Assembly: GCA_964480565.1 (NCBI GenBank)
Contig: CAYZSU010000038.1
Location: 1-22,464 of the forward strand
Direction of reading: 5' to 3'
DNA from: CAYZSU01 sp964480565
Lineage (GTDB): Bacteria > UBA10199 > 2-02-FULL-44-16 > JAAZCA01
DNA: 22,464 nt
The notes beneath the pieces are model-generated. The model did no database searches. It was not told the origin of the DNA and saw only the letters and a list, made by a program, of their open reading frames with translations. The number at the start of each line of letters is the position of its first letter. Within the stretch, counting starts at the first letter, position 1. Positions 1 through 7,689 of this stretch are shown in pieces. A program made the position numbers and the translations under genes.

Positions 1-9
1 CCTTTTCAC

Positions 10-27
10 CCACGCGCAAGCGCGTGG
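10..27 (-). repeat. GC-rich perfect hairpin downstream of argF
   Basis: A perfect inverted repeat, CCACGCG-CAAG-CGCGTGG (7 bp stem, 4-nt loop), lies 18 nt beyond the argF stop codon. It is far more GC-rich than its surroundings. On the argF strand the bases after the stem are GTGAAAAGG, so there is no U-tract and it is not a classical intrinsic terminator. It may protect the mRNA 3' end, act as a weak terminator, or belong to an intergenic repeat family whose remainder lies outside the window. Confidence 0.4.
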
Positions 28-44
28 TACTCAAAAACGGGGCT

Positions 45-959
45 TCAAATAGAATATTCGAGTATGCCAGTGGCACTATACATTTTATTTGCACCTTGTT
101 GCCATATGATAGATTGTGGATGGTCGATCATATTGTCTGCAATTTCCAATCCTCGATAAGCCGGCAAGCAATGCATGATAAGCGCATCGGAATTGGCGAT
201 CGACAATAATGAATCGTTAATTTGATAATCTGTAAACAGCGCAATTCGTGATTGCTTTTCATCTTCTTGCCCCATGCTCACCCAGGTGTCCGTGTATAGA
301 ATATCTGCATTTTTTGCAGCATCTTTTGAGGACTCGGTAATGAAAATACGGCAGTTCGTTTGCTTGGCAATTTCCTGTGATTTTTTTACGATATTTGCAT
401 TGGGTTCATATCCTTTCGGACATGCGACATGAATATGCATGCCCATCATGGCACAACCAAAGAGCAGTGAATGGCATACATTATTTCCATCACCGATATA
501 GGCAAGCGTTAATCCCTTCACGTTCGGACGGTGTTCGCGTATTGTAAAAATATCACAAATGCCTTGAGTGGGGTGGGCTAGGTCGCAAAGCCCGTTGACT
601 ACGGGTATATCTGCATATTGTGCTAAATCAGTAATGGTTTGATGGCTATTGACGCGTGCCACAATGCAATCCATATAGCTGCCTAAGATGCGTGCCACAT
701 CGCTTACAGGTTCGCCGCGTTTTAGCTGCAATTCACTTGCAGGAAGATAAATGGTTGTTGCACCCAGTTTTTGGGCGGCAATTTCAAATCCAGCGCGTGT
801 GCGTGTGGAGGGCTTTTCAAATAGCAATCCGATTGTATGATTGTTAAGTACAGTGATGCTTTGTTTGGCTTGGATTTGCTGCTTTCGCTTGTCGATCATG
901 TTCAAAATAATGTGAAAATCATCAACGGATATATCACTTAATGTGCGTATATGTGGCAT
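45..959 (-). CDS. argF: Ornithine carbamoyltransferase
   Basis: This cytoplasmic arginine-pathway enzyme joins carbamoyl phosphate and ornithine to give citrulline. The 304-residue product has the family's usual length. It shows the carbamoyl-phosphate loop STRTR (residues 51-55), the HPTQ motif after a GLCDLAHPT stretch, the ornithine-side loop DTWVSMGQE and the catalytic HCLP motif (His263, Cys264). HCLP is followed by AYRG where many OTCases have AHRG. The start MPHIRTL is preferred because AAGGAG sits 6 nt upstream; an in-frame ATG 33 nt further up lacks such a site. The gene is transcribed alone and leftward within the window; other arg genes could lie past the left edge. SMG plus HCLP argue for OTCase rather than aspartate or N-acetylornithine carbamoyltransferase. 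Confidence 0.95.
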   Translation of the reverse strand: MPHIRTLSDISVDDFHIILNMIDKRKQQIQAKQSITVLNNHTIGLLFEKPSTRTRAGFEIAAQKLGATTIYLPASELQLKRGEPVSDVARILGSYMDCIVARVNSHQTITDLAQYADIPVVNGLCDLAHPTQGICDIFTIREHRPNVKGLTLAYIGDGNNVCHSLLFGCAMMGMHIHVACPKGYEPNANIVKKSQEIAKQTNCRIFITESSKDAAKNADILYTDTWVSMGQEDEKQSRIALFTDYQINDSLLSIANSDALIMHCLPAYRGLEIADNMIDHPQSIIWQQGANKMYSATGILEYSI

Positions 960-1017
960 GGCATTCTCCTTGTTTTGTGGGTTTTGGATCACTTACTTTT
1001 TATGCTGATTAACGGCA

Positions 1018-1045
1018 ATTATATTCTTCACTATTGGAAATGCAA
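1018..1045 (-). promoter_or_regulatory. sigma70-type promoter of argF
   Basis: Read on the minus strand, TTGCAT (plus 1040-1045) and a perfect TATAAT (plus 1018-1023) are separated by 16 nt. The predicted transcription start near 1011 gives a leader of about 50 nt before argF. I could not recognise a convincing arginine-repressor box. Confidence 0.6.
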
Positions 1046-1217
1046 GGATGGCAATTAAATTCCCAGGATAGTTTCCTTTATTTACAACGCAATGCTGCAT
1101 GACACTATTGATAAATTGAGCAATTAATCGATTTACTACCATAAAGAAGCAGTAACTTAGCAACTTTTCTGTAAAATTGCCGATAAGAATATGATTGTCA
1201 TTCGACAGAGGGGATAT

Positions 1218-2819
1218 ATGTATATTGTCAGTGTATTTATTACATTATTATTATGTATAAATATCAGTGTTCATGTCCAAGCAGCGAATCAATGCCCAAA
1301 TGATAGGGATTGTGATGGCATTGAGGATTACCAGGAAGATCTAAATCACAATGGTCAATTAGATGTCTACTTAGGAGAAACAGATCCAGATAATCCGGAT
1401 TCTGACTATGATGGTCTCTTGGACGGAGAGGAACGATTTTTAAATGGGCATGTAGCGGATGTATTGATGCAGCATCAGATGCAGCTTTCATATGCAAAAC
1501 GATTAGATCCGATGAACTCGGATTCGGATGGCGATTGTATACCGGATGGTGTGGAACTAGGCGTTAGTAAGAATCGGATTAATGAGATCTTGGAGATGTA
1601 TGATGATAAACCGAAATATGAGTTCTCCCATCAATGCAAATATCTATTAGAATTAAATCATATTTCAGACTTTGATAGTGAGTTGTCACTGAATAGTGCG
1701 ATTATATATAATGATGATGGTAATGCCTTGATTTATTCCAGTAATCAGCATGAGCTTCATGTGAATATCAGTATGTTATTTGATATGGACCCAAGCACAA
1801 TCACTGATCCAACAAATAATGACACGGATATCGATGGAATTAATGACGGCCTTGAAGATATAAATTTAAGCGGTCATCGCGATATGCATGAGCATGATGC
1901 GGAGAATAACAACCAGCGTTGGCTGGAAAGTGATCCATTGATCATGGATTCTGATGGGGATGGATTGCGTGATGGCGACGAAGGGGATCGCAATCATAAT
2001 GGTATTCTAGAAAAGAGCGAGTCAAGTTTTCTGCTTGCAGATACTGATTTTGATGGTGTTAGTGATTTTGATGAAAATCGTTTGGGGTTATTTCCAAATG
2101 CATGTGATACGGATGAGGATGGGTTATCCGATGGCATAGAAACAGGAATGATTCAGCCCAATGTAATTAAAAATTGCCATGGATTGATGGCAGTGGGCAG
2201 TAATTTTATGCAATTAGCGCAGTTGGATCCTAAAAATCCAGATTCTGATGGGGATGGATTGCGCGATGGTGATGAGGATAGCAATCATAATGGTTGGTTG
2301 GATCCGCTTGAAACAGATCCCAGTAGTAGCGATACAGATGGTGATGCATTGGATGATGGTGTTGAAATGATGTTGGACAATAATAATGATGGTTTTATGG
2401 ATTTTAATCTAGAGGATGTAAAGGGTAATAGAGGTTGTTTAACGCCGGAAATACTTACAGATATTGATTGTGATGGTATTCCAAATGCCAGGGATATGGA
2501 TTCAGACAATGATGGATGCTCAGATATGGATGAGGGAGGGTGGCAGGATGCTAATGGCGATTTGGTGCCAGATGTCTATGATCCTCAATATAAAATATGC
2601 CAGGAGGCAATGCCTCGCCAGAGTGTCGCATCAGATAAAAATGTGGATCATGCAATCAATGATGATGAGCAATCTCAACAATTTGCAGGGCGTTCATTTG
2701 GGTATGGCGATGGTGCAGCATGCCAATTGAGCGCGATGAATATTTTTTATAAAAACTACAGTATTGTGTGTTATTATATGTTGCTTACGGTGCTATGCCT
2801 TTTCTTTCAAAAAAAATAA
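1218..2819 (+). CDS. Secreted thrombospondin type 3 (calcium-binding) repeat protein with a C-terminal TM anchor
   Basis: The 533-residue product starts with a Sec signal peptide (residues 1-22, cleavage after VHVQA). The start at 1218 places GAGGGG 4 nt upstream; an ATG at 1191 in frame would add nine residues before the signal. The body has about eleven DxDxDG-type TSP3 loops (for example DSDGDG, DTDFDG, DTDEDG, DSDNDG), known in the family to chelate calcium. They are interrupted near residues 110-190 by a segment without repeats. The C-terminus has a short GDGAAC motif, a hydrophobic stretch (IVCYYMLLTVLCLFF) and terminal QKK. This is the tripartite layout of C-terminal sorting or anchoring signals. 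The protein is probably exported and surface-associated. Its binding partner cannot be told from sequence. The gene is divergent from argF and its promoter was not convincingly identified. Confidence 0.8.
   Translation: MYIVSVFITLLLCINISVHVQAANQCPNDRDCDGIEDYQEDLNHNGQLDVYLGETDPDNPDSDYDGLLDGEERFLNGHVADVLMQHQMQLSYAKRLDPMNSDSDGDCIPDGVELGVSKNRINEILEMYDDKPKYEFSHQCKYLLELNHISDFDSELSLNSAIIYNDDGNALIYSSNQHELHVNISMLFDMDPSTITDPTNNDTDIDGINDGLEDINLSGHRDMHEHDAENNNQRWLESDPLIMDSDGDGLRDGDEGDRNHNGILEKSESSFLLADTDFDGVSDFDENRLGLFPNACDTDEDGLSDGIETGMIQPNVIKNCHGLMAVGSNFMQLAQLDPKNPDSDGDGLRDGDEDSNHNGWLDPLETDPSSSDTDGDALDDGVEMMLDNNNDGFMDFNLEDVKGNRGCLTPEILTDIDCDGIPNARDMDSDNDGCSDMDEGGWQDANGDLVPDVYDPQYKICQEAMPRQSVASDKNVDHAINDDEQSQQFAGRSFGYGDGAACQLSAMNIFYKNYSIVCYYMLLTVLCLFFQKK
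1947..2003 (+). repeat. Internal duplicated TSP3 coding unit, copy 1
   Basis: This 57-nt stretch inside the TSP3 gene matches 2241-2294. The first 23 bases are identical, the following differences are mostly third-position changes, and there is one 3-nt indel. It encodes DSDGDGLRDGDEGDRNHNG. Conservation at the DNA level, not only the protein level, suggests a relatively recent internal duplication or gene conversion. Confidence 0.75.
2241..2294 (+). repeat. Internal duplicated TSP3 coding unit, copy 2
   Basis: This is the second copy of the unit at 1947-2003 and encodes DSDGDGLRDGDEDSNHNG. It is one codon shorter than copy 1. Confidence 0.75.
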
Positions 2820-2841
2820 TATCGACATTAGATTATTTTTT
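2811..2841 (+). terminator. A/T-only terminator-like hairpin after the TSP3 gene
   Basis: AAAAAATAAT (2811-2820) pairs with ATTATTTTTT (2832-2841) around an 11-nt loop, and the descending arm doubles as a T-tract. The stem contains no G:C pair and overlaps the stop codon, so its strength as a terminator is doubtful. Confidence 0.3.
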
Positions 2842-2979
2842 CTTCCTATTTAATTGAAAATAGATAGTAGTATTCGCATGCTTTTCCCGAGTGTTTTATA
2901 TAAAACGACAAAAAAACATTGAATTTGACATCAATATCAGTAATATTCAGTGGAATCATTCGGGGGAGGGATGAGAGCT

Positions 2980-3888
2980 ATGATGAAACAACTGATACAG
3001 GACTTTGAATCACATTTACTGCATGAACGAAGTGTATCACCGCATACACATAAGAATTATATGGTTGATTTAACACAGTTTTTTGGTTTTTTAGATTCAG
3101 TATTTCCTGGTGTTATGCGTACAAATAGTAATGCAATTGCTAAAGTTGATATTAATACGGTGCGTGAATATTTATCTCAAATGGTGGCTGATCGTACACC
3201 ATCATCAATGGCGCGTAAGTTGGCGTCATTACGTACTTTTTTTCAATTTTGTATACGCAAAGGGCTAATAAATGCCAATCCAGCCAAAGAAGTAGCCACA
3301 CCAAAAGTACCCAAAAAAGTACCCCAATTTCTTACAGTTGATGAGGTCTTTACTCTATTAAATACACCCAGCCAAACAGATACTCTGGGTATTCGAGATC
3401 GTGCGATCATGGAGTTATTATATGCTTCCGGTATTCGTGTGGGTGAAATGGTAACACTTGATGTGACGGATATTAGTATTGAGCAAAGTTCAGTTCGTGT
3501 GATGGGAAAAGGTCGAAAAGTGCGAATTGTTCCTATGGGAGCCAAGGCATGTACAGCGCTTAGTGGTTATTTGGCCCTGCGTTCAGATTTGTTGGGCAAT
3601 AATAATGATAATACTGCATTATTTGTCAATCGCCGTGGTGGACGCCTTACCGCTCGGTCTGTTGAGCGCATGATTCATAAATATATCAAGCATTGTGGAC
3701 TTCAAAAAACAGTGACACCGCATATACTCAGACACACCTTTGCCACGCATCTATTGGGTTCTGGTGCGGATATGCGTGGTATTCAAGAATTGCTTGGCCA
3801 TGCATCATTATCTACAACACAAAAATATACACAGGTTGGTATTGAAAAACTCATGCAAACCTATGATAAAACGCATCCAAAAGCATAA
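2980..3888 (+). CDS. xerC: Tyrosine recombinase XerC (chromosome dimer resolution)
   Basis: The 302-residue protein has an N-terminal SAM-like core-binding domain (about residues 1-90) and a C-terminal catalytic domain. All catalytic positions are visible: Arg153 (SGIRVGE), Lys177 (MGKGRK), His248 and Arg251 (HILRHT), His274 (LLGHAS) and nucleophile Tyr283 (TTQKYTQV). The family acts with XerD at dif under FtsK control. XerC and XerD are hard to separate by motif. XerC is chosen because xerC-hslV-hslU is a recurrent gene order. Start choice: GGAGG (2965-2969) lies 10 nt before ATG 2980. A GTG at 2950 and an ATG at 2971 (only 1 nt after GGAGGG) are less likely. ATG 2983 directly follows and is equally possible. 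Confidence 0.9.
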   Translation: MMKQLIQDFESHLLHERSVSPHTHKNYMVDLTQFFGFLDSVFPGVMRTNSNAIAKVDINTVREYLSQMVADRTPSSMARKLASLRTFFQFCIRKGLINANPAKEVATPKVPKKVPQFLTVDEVFTLLNTPSQTDTLGIRDRAIMELLYASGIRVGEMVTLDVTDISIEQSSVRVMGKGRKVRIVPMGAKACTALSGYLALRSDLLGNNNDNTALFVNRRGGRLTARSVERMIHKYIKHCGLQKTVTPHILRHTFATHLLGSGADMRGIQELLGHASLSTTQKYTQVGIEKLMQTYDKTHPKA

Positions 3889-3927
3889 TCTGTTCAGTTA
3901 ACAGTACAAATTAGGATTTAATACCTC

Positions 3928-3957
3928 GACTGCTTTGACATTATTGTTGAAGCAGTC
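3928..3957 (+). repeat. 13-bp hairpin between xerC and hslV
   Basis: GACTGCTTTGACA (3928-3940) pairs with TGTTGAAGCAGTC (3945-3957) around a TTAT loop, with two G.T wobbles in the middle. The bases after it (TATTTGTATG) form only a weak T-tract. It could terminate xerC transcription. It also covers a perfect TTGACA hexamer, so as DNA it could be an operator over the hslV promoter. Confidence 0.5.
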
Positions 3958-3963
3958 TATTTG
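3935..3963 (+). promoter_or_regulatory. Candidate hslVU promoter overlapping a dyad
   Basis: A perfect TTGACA (3935-3940) is followed after 17 nt by TATTTG (3958-3963), a mediocre -10. The predicted start near 3970 leaves a leader of about 65 nt that begins with a second inverted repeat. I found no convincing sigma32 heat-shock promoter, which hslVU often carries in gammaproteobacteria. Confidence 0.4.
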
Positions 3964-3966
3964 TAT

Positions 3967-3996
3967 GCGCCTAATATGAAGGTGTTTTGTAGGCGC
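3967..3996 (+). repeat. Second inverted repeat in the hslV leader
   Basis: GCGCCTA (3967-3973) and TAGGCGC (3990-3996) form a 7-bp stem with a 16-nt loop, 40 nt before hslV. No T-tract follows, so it is a leader structure or protein-binding dyad rather than a terminator. Confidence 0.35.
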
Positions 3997-4035
3997 TCTC
4001 ACTCATAAAACTCGCAAGTAAAAAGGACTCTAAAT

Positions 4036-4563
4036 ATGTTTCATGCAACAACAATATTATGTATAAAAAAAGATGACCATGTGGCCATGATCGGTGATGG
4101 TCAAGTAACGCTTGGTGCAACAGTTGCTAAAGGGAGTGCGTGCAAAGTAAGGTCAATGCGCTCAGGAAAAGTGTTAGCAGGTTTTGCAGGTTCAAGTGCA
4201 GATGCATTTACGCTGTTTGAACGATTTGAGACAAAATTAGAGGAGTATCGAGGGAATTTAACACGTGCAGCTGTTGAATTGGCAAAAGATTGGCGTATGG
4301 ATAAATTTTTGCGAAAGCTAGAGGCGATGATGATTGTCGCGGACAATGACAAGATTTTTACAATTTCTGGAACAGGTGACATCCTAGAGCCTGATGATAA
4401 TATTGCAAGTATTGGCTCTGGTGGGGTTTATGCCTTGGCTGCTGCAAAAGCCCTTTCAATGCATACTCAGTTAAGTGCTGAGGATATTGCCAGAGAATCC
4501 ATGAAAATCGCCGGTGATATTTGTATTTACACAAATCAAAACCATCATATTGAATTGATATAA
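4036..4563 (+). CDS. hslV: ATP-dependent protease peptidase subunit HslV (ClpQ)
   Basis: HslV is the proteolytic subunit of the HslUV complex, a dodecamer of the Ntn-hydrolase fold capped by HslU hexamers in the cytoplasm. The 175-residue product starts MFHATTIL. The family's catalytic threonine is the first T of TTI (Thr5), exposed by removal of a four-residue propeptide. With mature numbering Asp17 (in GDGQVTLG) and Lys33 (in CKVR) are present, as is the GSGG loop. The FAGSSADAFTLFE and AVELAKDW segments match the family closely. The propeptide FHA is longer than the bare Met of the E. coli protein and resembles Gram-positive and deltaproteobacterial forms. The upstream AAGGAC is a modest ribosome site. 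The gene sits 27 nt before hslU, and the two are surely cotranscribed. Confidence 0.97.
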   Translation: MFHATTILCIKKDDHVAMIGDGQVTLGATVAKGSACKVRSMRSGKVLAGFAGSSADAFTLFERFETKLEEYRGNLTRAAVELAKDWRMDKFLRKLEAMMIVADNDKIFTISGTGDILEPDDNIASIGSGGVYALAAAKALSMHTQLSAEDIARESMKIAGDICIYTNQNHHIELI

Positions 4564-4590
4564 CATAATTGTTGATAAGGAGTTAGTTGA

Positions 4591-6033
4591 ATGAATAATG
4601 TAAATTTTACACCACGTGAGATTGTATCTGAATTGGATCGATATATTATAGGTCAAAAAAATGCCAAACGTTCTGTGGCAATTGCATTGCGTAATCGTTG
4701 GCGTCGCAGGAGTGTGGAAGGAACTCTTCGTGATGAAATAGTGCCTAAAAATATCATTATGATCGGTGCCACAGGTGTTGGTAAGACTGAAATTGCGAGA
4801 CGCTTGGCGAAACTATCCCAAGCGCCATTTATAAAAGTGGAAGCCTCTAAATTTACAGAGGTGGGGTATGTTGGCAAAGATGTAGAGTCTATGATTCGTG
4901 AGCTAACCGAAGTGTCTATTAAAATTGTTCGTGAGGAAGAACAGTTGCGAGTAAAAGTGAAAGCGCAAGAGTTGGCAGAAGAGCGATTGTTGGACCTATT
5001 ACTTCCCAAGCCGAAATCAGTTGATGAAAATGTACCAATGATGCTTACTGGAGAAGAAATTAAAGAGATTGCAAAGGGGTATGATCAAAAAAAGAAAGTA
5101 ACAGTGGAAGAAACAGAGCAAAAAAGAGCGTCTAAGATTGAAGACGCTCAAAAAACGCGAATACGATTACGGAAATTACTTCGTGATGGAAAATTAGATG
5201 ATAGGGAAGTGGATGTTGAGGTTGCGCCTAAATCGGGAATGCCTTCCTTTGAAGTGTTTGCAGCTGGAAATTTGGAAGAAATGAATTCCAATTTACGAGA
5301 TCTTTTTTCAAATGTTATGCCTTCTGAACGCAAACGGCAAAAAATGAAAGTCTCTGATGCCTTGGAGTATTTAGTTGTTGAAGAATCACATCGTTTGATT
5401 GATATGGAGAATGTATCAAAAAATGCGATCGAACGCGTGGAGCAAAATGGAATTATTTTCTTGGATGAAATTGATAAAATTGCACGCTCAACATCTTCAG
5501 GTAATTCGCCTGATGTGTCGAGGGAAGGGGTGCAGCGTGATATTCTACCAATTATTGAGGGCTCTACAGTCACTACAAAGCATGGACTTGTTAAAACAGA
5601 CCATATTTTGTTCATTGCTGCAGGGGCGTTTCATACGGCCAAACCCAGTGATTTAATTCCAGAATTACAGGGGCGTTTTCCAATTCGTGTGGAGCTTGAG
5701 TCCTTAACAAAAAAGGATTTTATTCGAATTTTAACAGAGCCAGATAACTCATTGATCAAGCAATATAAAGCTATGATGAAAACTGAAGGCATTGATTTGG
5801 ATTTTTCTGACGATGCGATTGATAGTATTTGTCAAATTGCCGCCGATGCCAATGAACAATTAGAGGATATTGGCGCCAGGCGATTGCATACAGTGATGGA
5901 AAAATTACTTGAAGAAATAGCATTTGAAGCGCCGGATATGCCGTCCAAGCCCGTTCATATTGATAATAAATATGTGGATGATCATTTAGCGGATATTGTA
6001 AAAGATCGTGATTTAAGTCGCTATATTCTGTAG
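4591..6033 (+). CDS. hslU: HslU AAA+ unfoldase of the HslUV protease
   Basis: This ATPase recognises, unfolds and threads substrates into HslV. The 480-residue protein shows Walker A GATGVGKT (59-66), pore loop GYVG (92-95), an inserted charged coiled-coil-like I domain (about 110-245), Walker B GIIFLDEIDK (Asp292, Glu293) and the sensor-2 segment IGARRLHTV. It ends in LSRYIL, the short C-terminal tail that in the family docks into HslV. It is longer than the 443-residue E. coli protein because of the I domain. AAGGAG lies 8 nt before the start. It is cotranscribed with hslV. Confidence 0.97.
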   Translation: MNNVNFTPREIVSELDRYIIGQKNAKRSVAIALRNRWRRRSVEGTLRDEIVPKNIIMIGATGVGKTEIARRLAKLSQAPFIKVEASKFTEVGYVGKDVESMIRELTEVSIKIVREEEQLRVKVKAQELAEERLLDLLLPKPKSVDENVPMMLTGEEIKEIAKGYDQKKKVTVEETEQKRASKIEDAQKTRIRLRKLLRDGKLDDREVDVEVAPKSGMPSFEVFAAGNLEEMNSNLRDLFSNVMPSERKRQKMKVSDALEYLVVEESHRLIDMENVSKNAIERVEQNGIIFLDEIDKIARSTSSGNSPDVSREGVQRDILPIIEGSTVTTKHGLVKTDHILFIAAGAFHTAKPSDLIPELQGRFPIRVELESLTKKDFIRILTEPDNSLIKQYKAMMKTEGIDLDFSDDAIDSICQIAADANEQLEDIGARRLHTVMEKLLEEIAFEAPDMPSKPVHIDNKYVDDHLADIVKDRDLSRYIL

Positions 6034-6090
6034 GTGTAGTGTCTTTAAAGGAAATGCCTGCTTTGAGATCGATTGGGATAATTTGAGGGT

Positions 6091-7326
6091 ATGATGTCTG
6101 AATCAATTCACTTTGAAAACAATGCAATCAACCAGTTTATTCATGATGTATTGTATGTATTTGAGCTCGAACCTCAGCCCATTGAACATATTATCAAAAA
6201 ATTGAGCCGGAATCAGATGCGCTTAAATAAAATAGATCGAAAAAAATGTTTGGATGCGATCTTTGATATTATTCGTTGGAAATGTCGAATAGATAGTGCA
6301 TTGCTGTCAAATGGAATTAAAGTGCTTTCATGGAAAAATCGCATTGCATATTATATGTCTGAAAAATGCGATAGGGCATTGTTAGTGGACATGATTGATT
6401 CGAATCATCAATCCCCAGAAGAGCTTGCAACGTACTATTCATTGCCTGAGTGGTTATGGCAAATGATTTGTAAGTCCTATGGTATCAAACGAGCAAAATC
6501 TATTGCAGAATCAATGTATGCTAAAGCAAGTCCATGCCTAAGGGTGAATACCTTGCATTATGATCGTGATGCTCTCATTAAAAAATATGCTGCTGTAGGA
6601 ATTAACTTTGAAAAGACAACTTATAGTCCCTTTGGTTTATGTTCACAATCGCATTTGTCTCAAGGGCTGGTTAATAATAATGATGAATTTATTTTTCAGG
6701 ATGAGGGCAGTCAACTTATTGCCTGGTTAGCGATTGTATTGGCAAAAAAGACAGTTGTTGATGCATGTGCAGGTAAGGGAGGCAAAACGCTCAGTATTGC
6801 GATGTCCTTGGATAAAAATCAGTCAATTATTGCTACAGATGTGGATAAATCTCGATTGCGACATTTAAAACAACGCAATACTATATTTAAATTCAGCCAT
6901 ATTTCGATTCATGGGTATAAGCAGTTGAGTACAAAGTTATTGCCGGCCAATGTGGTATTATTGGATGTGCCTTGTTCAGGGACAGGTACATTGCGCAGGT
7001 GTCCAGATTTAAAGTGGCGCTTGGATGCTTGTCAGATTAACGATTATCGGCAAATGCAATTGTCTATTTTAAATGCATGGTCAATGCGTCAAAAGAGCGG
7101 TGATTATCTTATCTATGCGACATGTAGTCTATTGTCAGAAGAAAATGAGGATGTGGTACACGCATTTTTGAAGCAAAATAGTCATTATTCGATTATTCCA
7201 GTCTCAGATGTTTTATCCCTTTCTACCGATCAGAAAAAAATAATTTGTGATAATTCTTTTTTAAAAACATGTCCGGATCATGGGTCCTGGGATGGTTTTT
7301 TTGCTGCAGTTTTGCAGAGGTGTTAA
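6091..7326 (+). CDS. rsmB: RsmB/Sun-type 16S rRNA (cytosine-C5) methyltransferase
   Basis: The 411-residue protein has an N-terminal NusB-like RNA-binding region (about 1-140) and a C-terminal SAM-dependent methyltransferase of the NOL1/NOP2/Sun family. Visible motifs are the SAM-binding VVDACAGKGGKT, then DVPCSGTGTLRR (motif IV, Cys295) and YATCS (motif VI, Cys345). Two-cysteine catalysis is the hallmark of RNA m5C methyltransferases. RsmB (C967 of 16S rRNA) is the best guess given the NusB-like domain, but RsmF or another Sun paralogue cannot be excluded. Two adjacent ATGs (6091, 6094) follow GAGGG; spacing favours 6094. It follows hslU by 57 nt and may belong to the same transcript. Confidence 0.85.
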   Translation: MMSESIHFENNAINQFIHDVLYVFELEPQPIEHIIKKLSRNQMRLNKIDRKKCLDAIFDIIRWKCRIDSALLSNGIKVLSWKNRIAYYMSEKCDRALLVDMIDSNHQSPEELATYYSLPEWLWQMICKSYGIKRAKSIAESMYAKASPCLRVNTLHYDRDALIKKYAAVGINFEKTTYSPFGLCSQSHLSQGLVNNNDEFIFQDEGSQLIAWLAIVLAKKTVVDACAGKGGKTLSIAMSLDKNQSIIATDVDKSRLRHLKQRNTIFKFSHISIHGYKQLSTKLLPANVVLLDVPCSGTGTLRRCPDLKWRLDACQINDYRQMQLSILNAWSMRQKSGDYLIYATCSLLSEENEDVVHAFLKQNSHYSIIPVSDVLSLSTDQKKIICDNSFLKTCPDHGSWDGFFAAVLQRC

Positions 7327-7689
7327 TCACTTCTTTCATATAATTGAAAAAAAACATGTAGTTCTTCACAATCAATAGAAAATTTGTTATTATTATTATT
7401 CTATTTATTGATAATTATCATATTTAAACGAACATACATTAAAAGTCTGTTCATATGTATGGTCACCGCATGCCGTAACCATACGGTTGACGCATATGCT
7501 TGATTGCTTAGTCATTGGGTTTATGACAATTATGCATAGTTGAATTTATAAAAAATATTATATATGCAAGAAATTGCCTGAAATAGTTTAGAATGTAGAT
7601 GCGAAAAGCCCTGGTGTACCTAATGGTAACCCCATTAAGTCAGAAAAAAGTAATTACTGAACAGAGTGGAACATTATTGAGGGGGGATT
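7327..7689 (+). other. 363-base gene-free region upstream of the signalling operon
   Basis: No coding sequence is visible. It holds a short TTA-triplet run (about 7386-7400), a perfect 12-bp palindrome TGATAATTATCA (7409-7420), a 28-bp imperfect palindrome (7457-7484) and a small hairpin TAATGG-TAACC-CCATTA shortly before the start of the response-regulator gene. No strong terminator follows rsmB. The possible -35/-10 pairs (for example TTGCCT, 16 nt, TAGATG at 7574-7601) are too weak to call. The long leader is where regulation of the downstream operon would be sought. Confidence 0.5.
7457..7484. repeat. 28-bp imperfect palindrome
   Basis: Half sites GTATGGTCACCGCA (7457-7470) and, on the other strand, GTATGGTTACGGCA (7484-7471) agree at 12 of 14 positions about a central axis. 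It resembles a dimeric regulator's operator or a loop-poor RNA hairpin. It stands about 205 bp before the HDOD regulator gene. A CATATG sits on either side at unequal distances. Confidence 0.5.

Noticed and set aside
1100..1217. Promoter for the TSP3 gene (TTGAGC, 18 nt, CATAAA)
   Set aside because: Both hexamers are partial matches with suboptimal spacing; not better than background in this AT-rich sequence.
2919..2953. Possible xerC promoter including a perfect TTGACA at 2925-2930
   Set aside because: No acceptable -10 lies 16-18 nt downstream of it; the alternative TTGAAT, 16 nt, TAATAT is too weak in an AT-rich background.
5148..5615. Long antisense ORFs within hslU and other genes
   Set aside because: They mirror codon structure of well-supported genes and have no recognisable domains or ribosome sites.
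7322..7360. Terminator after rsmB (TTTCA-TATAAT-TGAAA followed by A-run)
   Set aside because: Only a 5-bp stem with a single G:C pair and no T-tract on the coding strand.
7409..7420. Fur box
   Set aside because: TGATAATTATCA is palindromic but lacks the central spacing and length of a Fur 7-1-7 site, and such AT palindromes arise easily here.
7574..7689. Cyclic-di-GMP (GEMM-I) riboswitch upstream of the HDOD regulator
   Set aside because: A GCGAAAAGCCC segment and a TAATGG hairpin are superficially suggestive, but the conserved GGGCAAACC half and the tetraloop receptor arrangement are not present.
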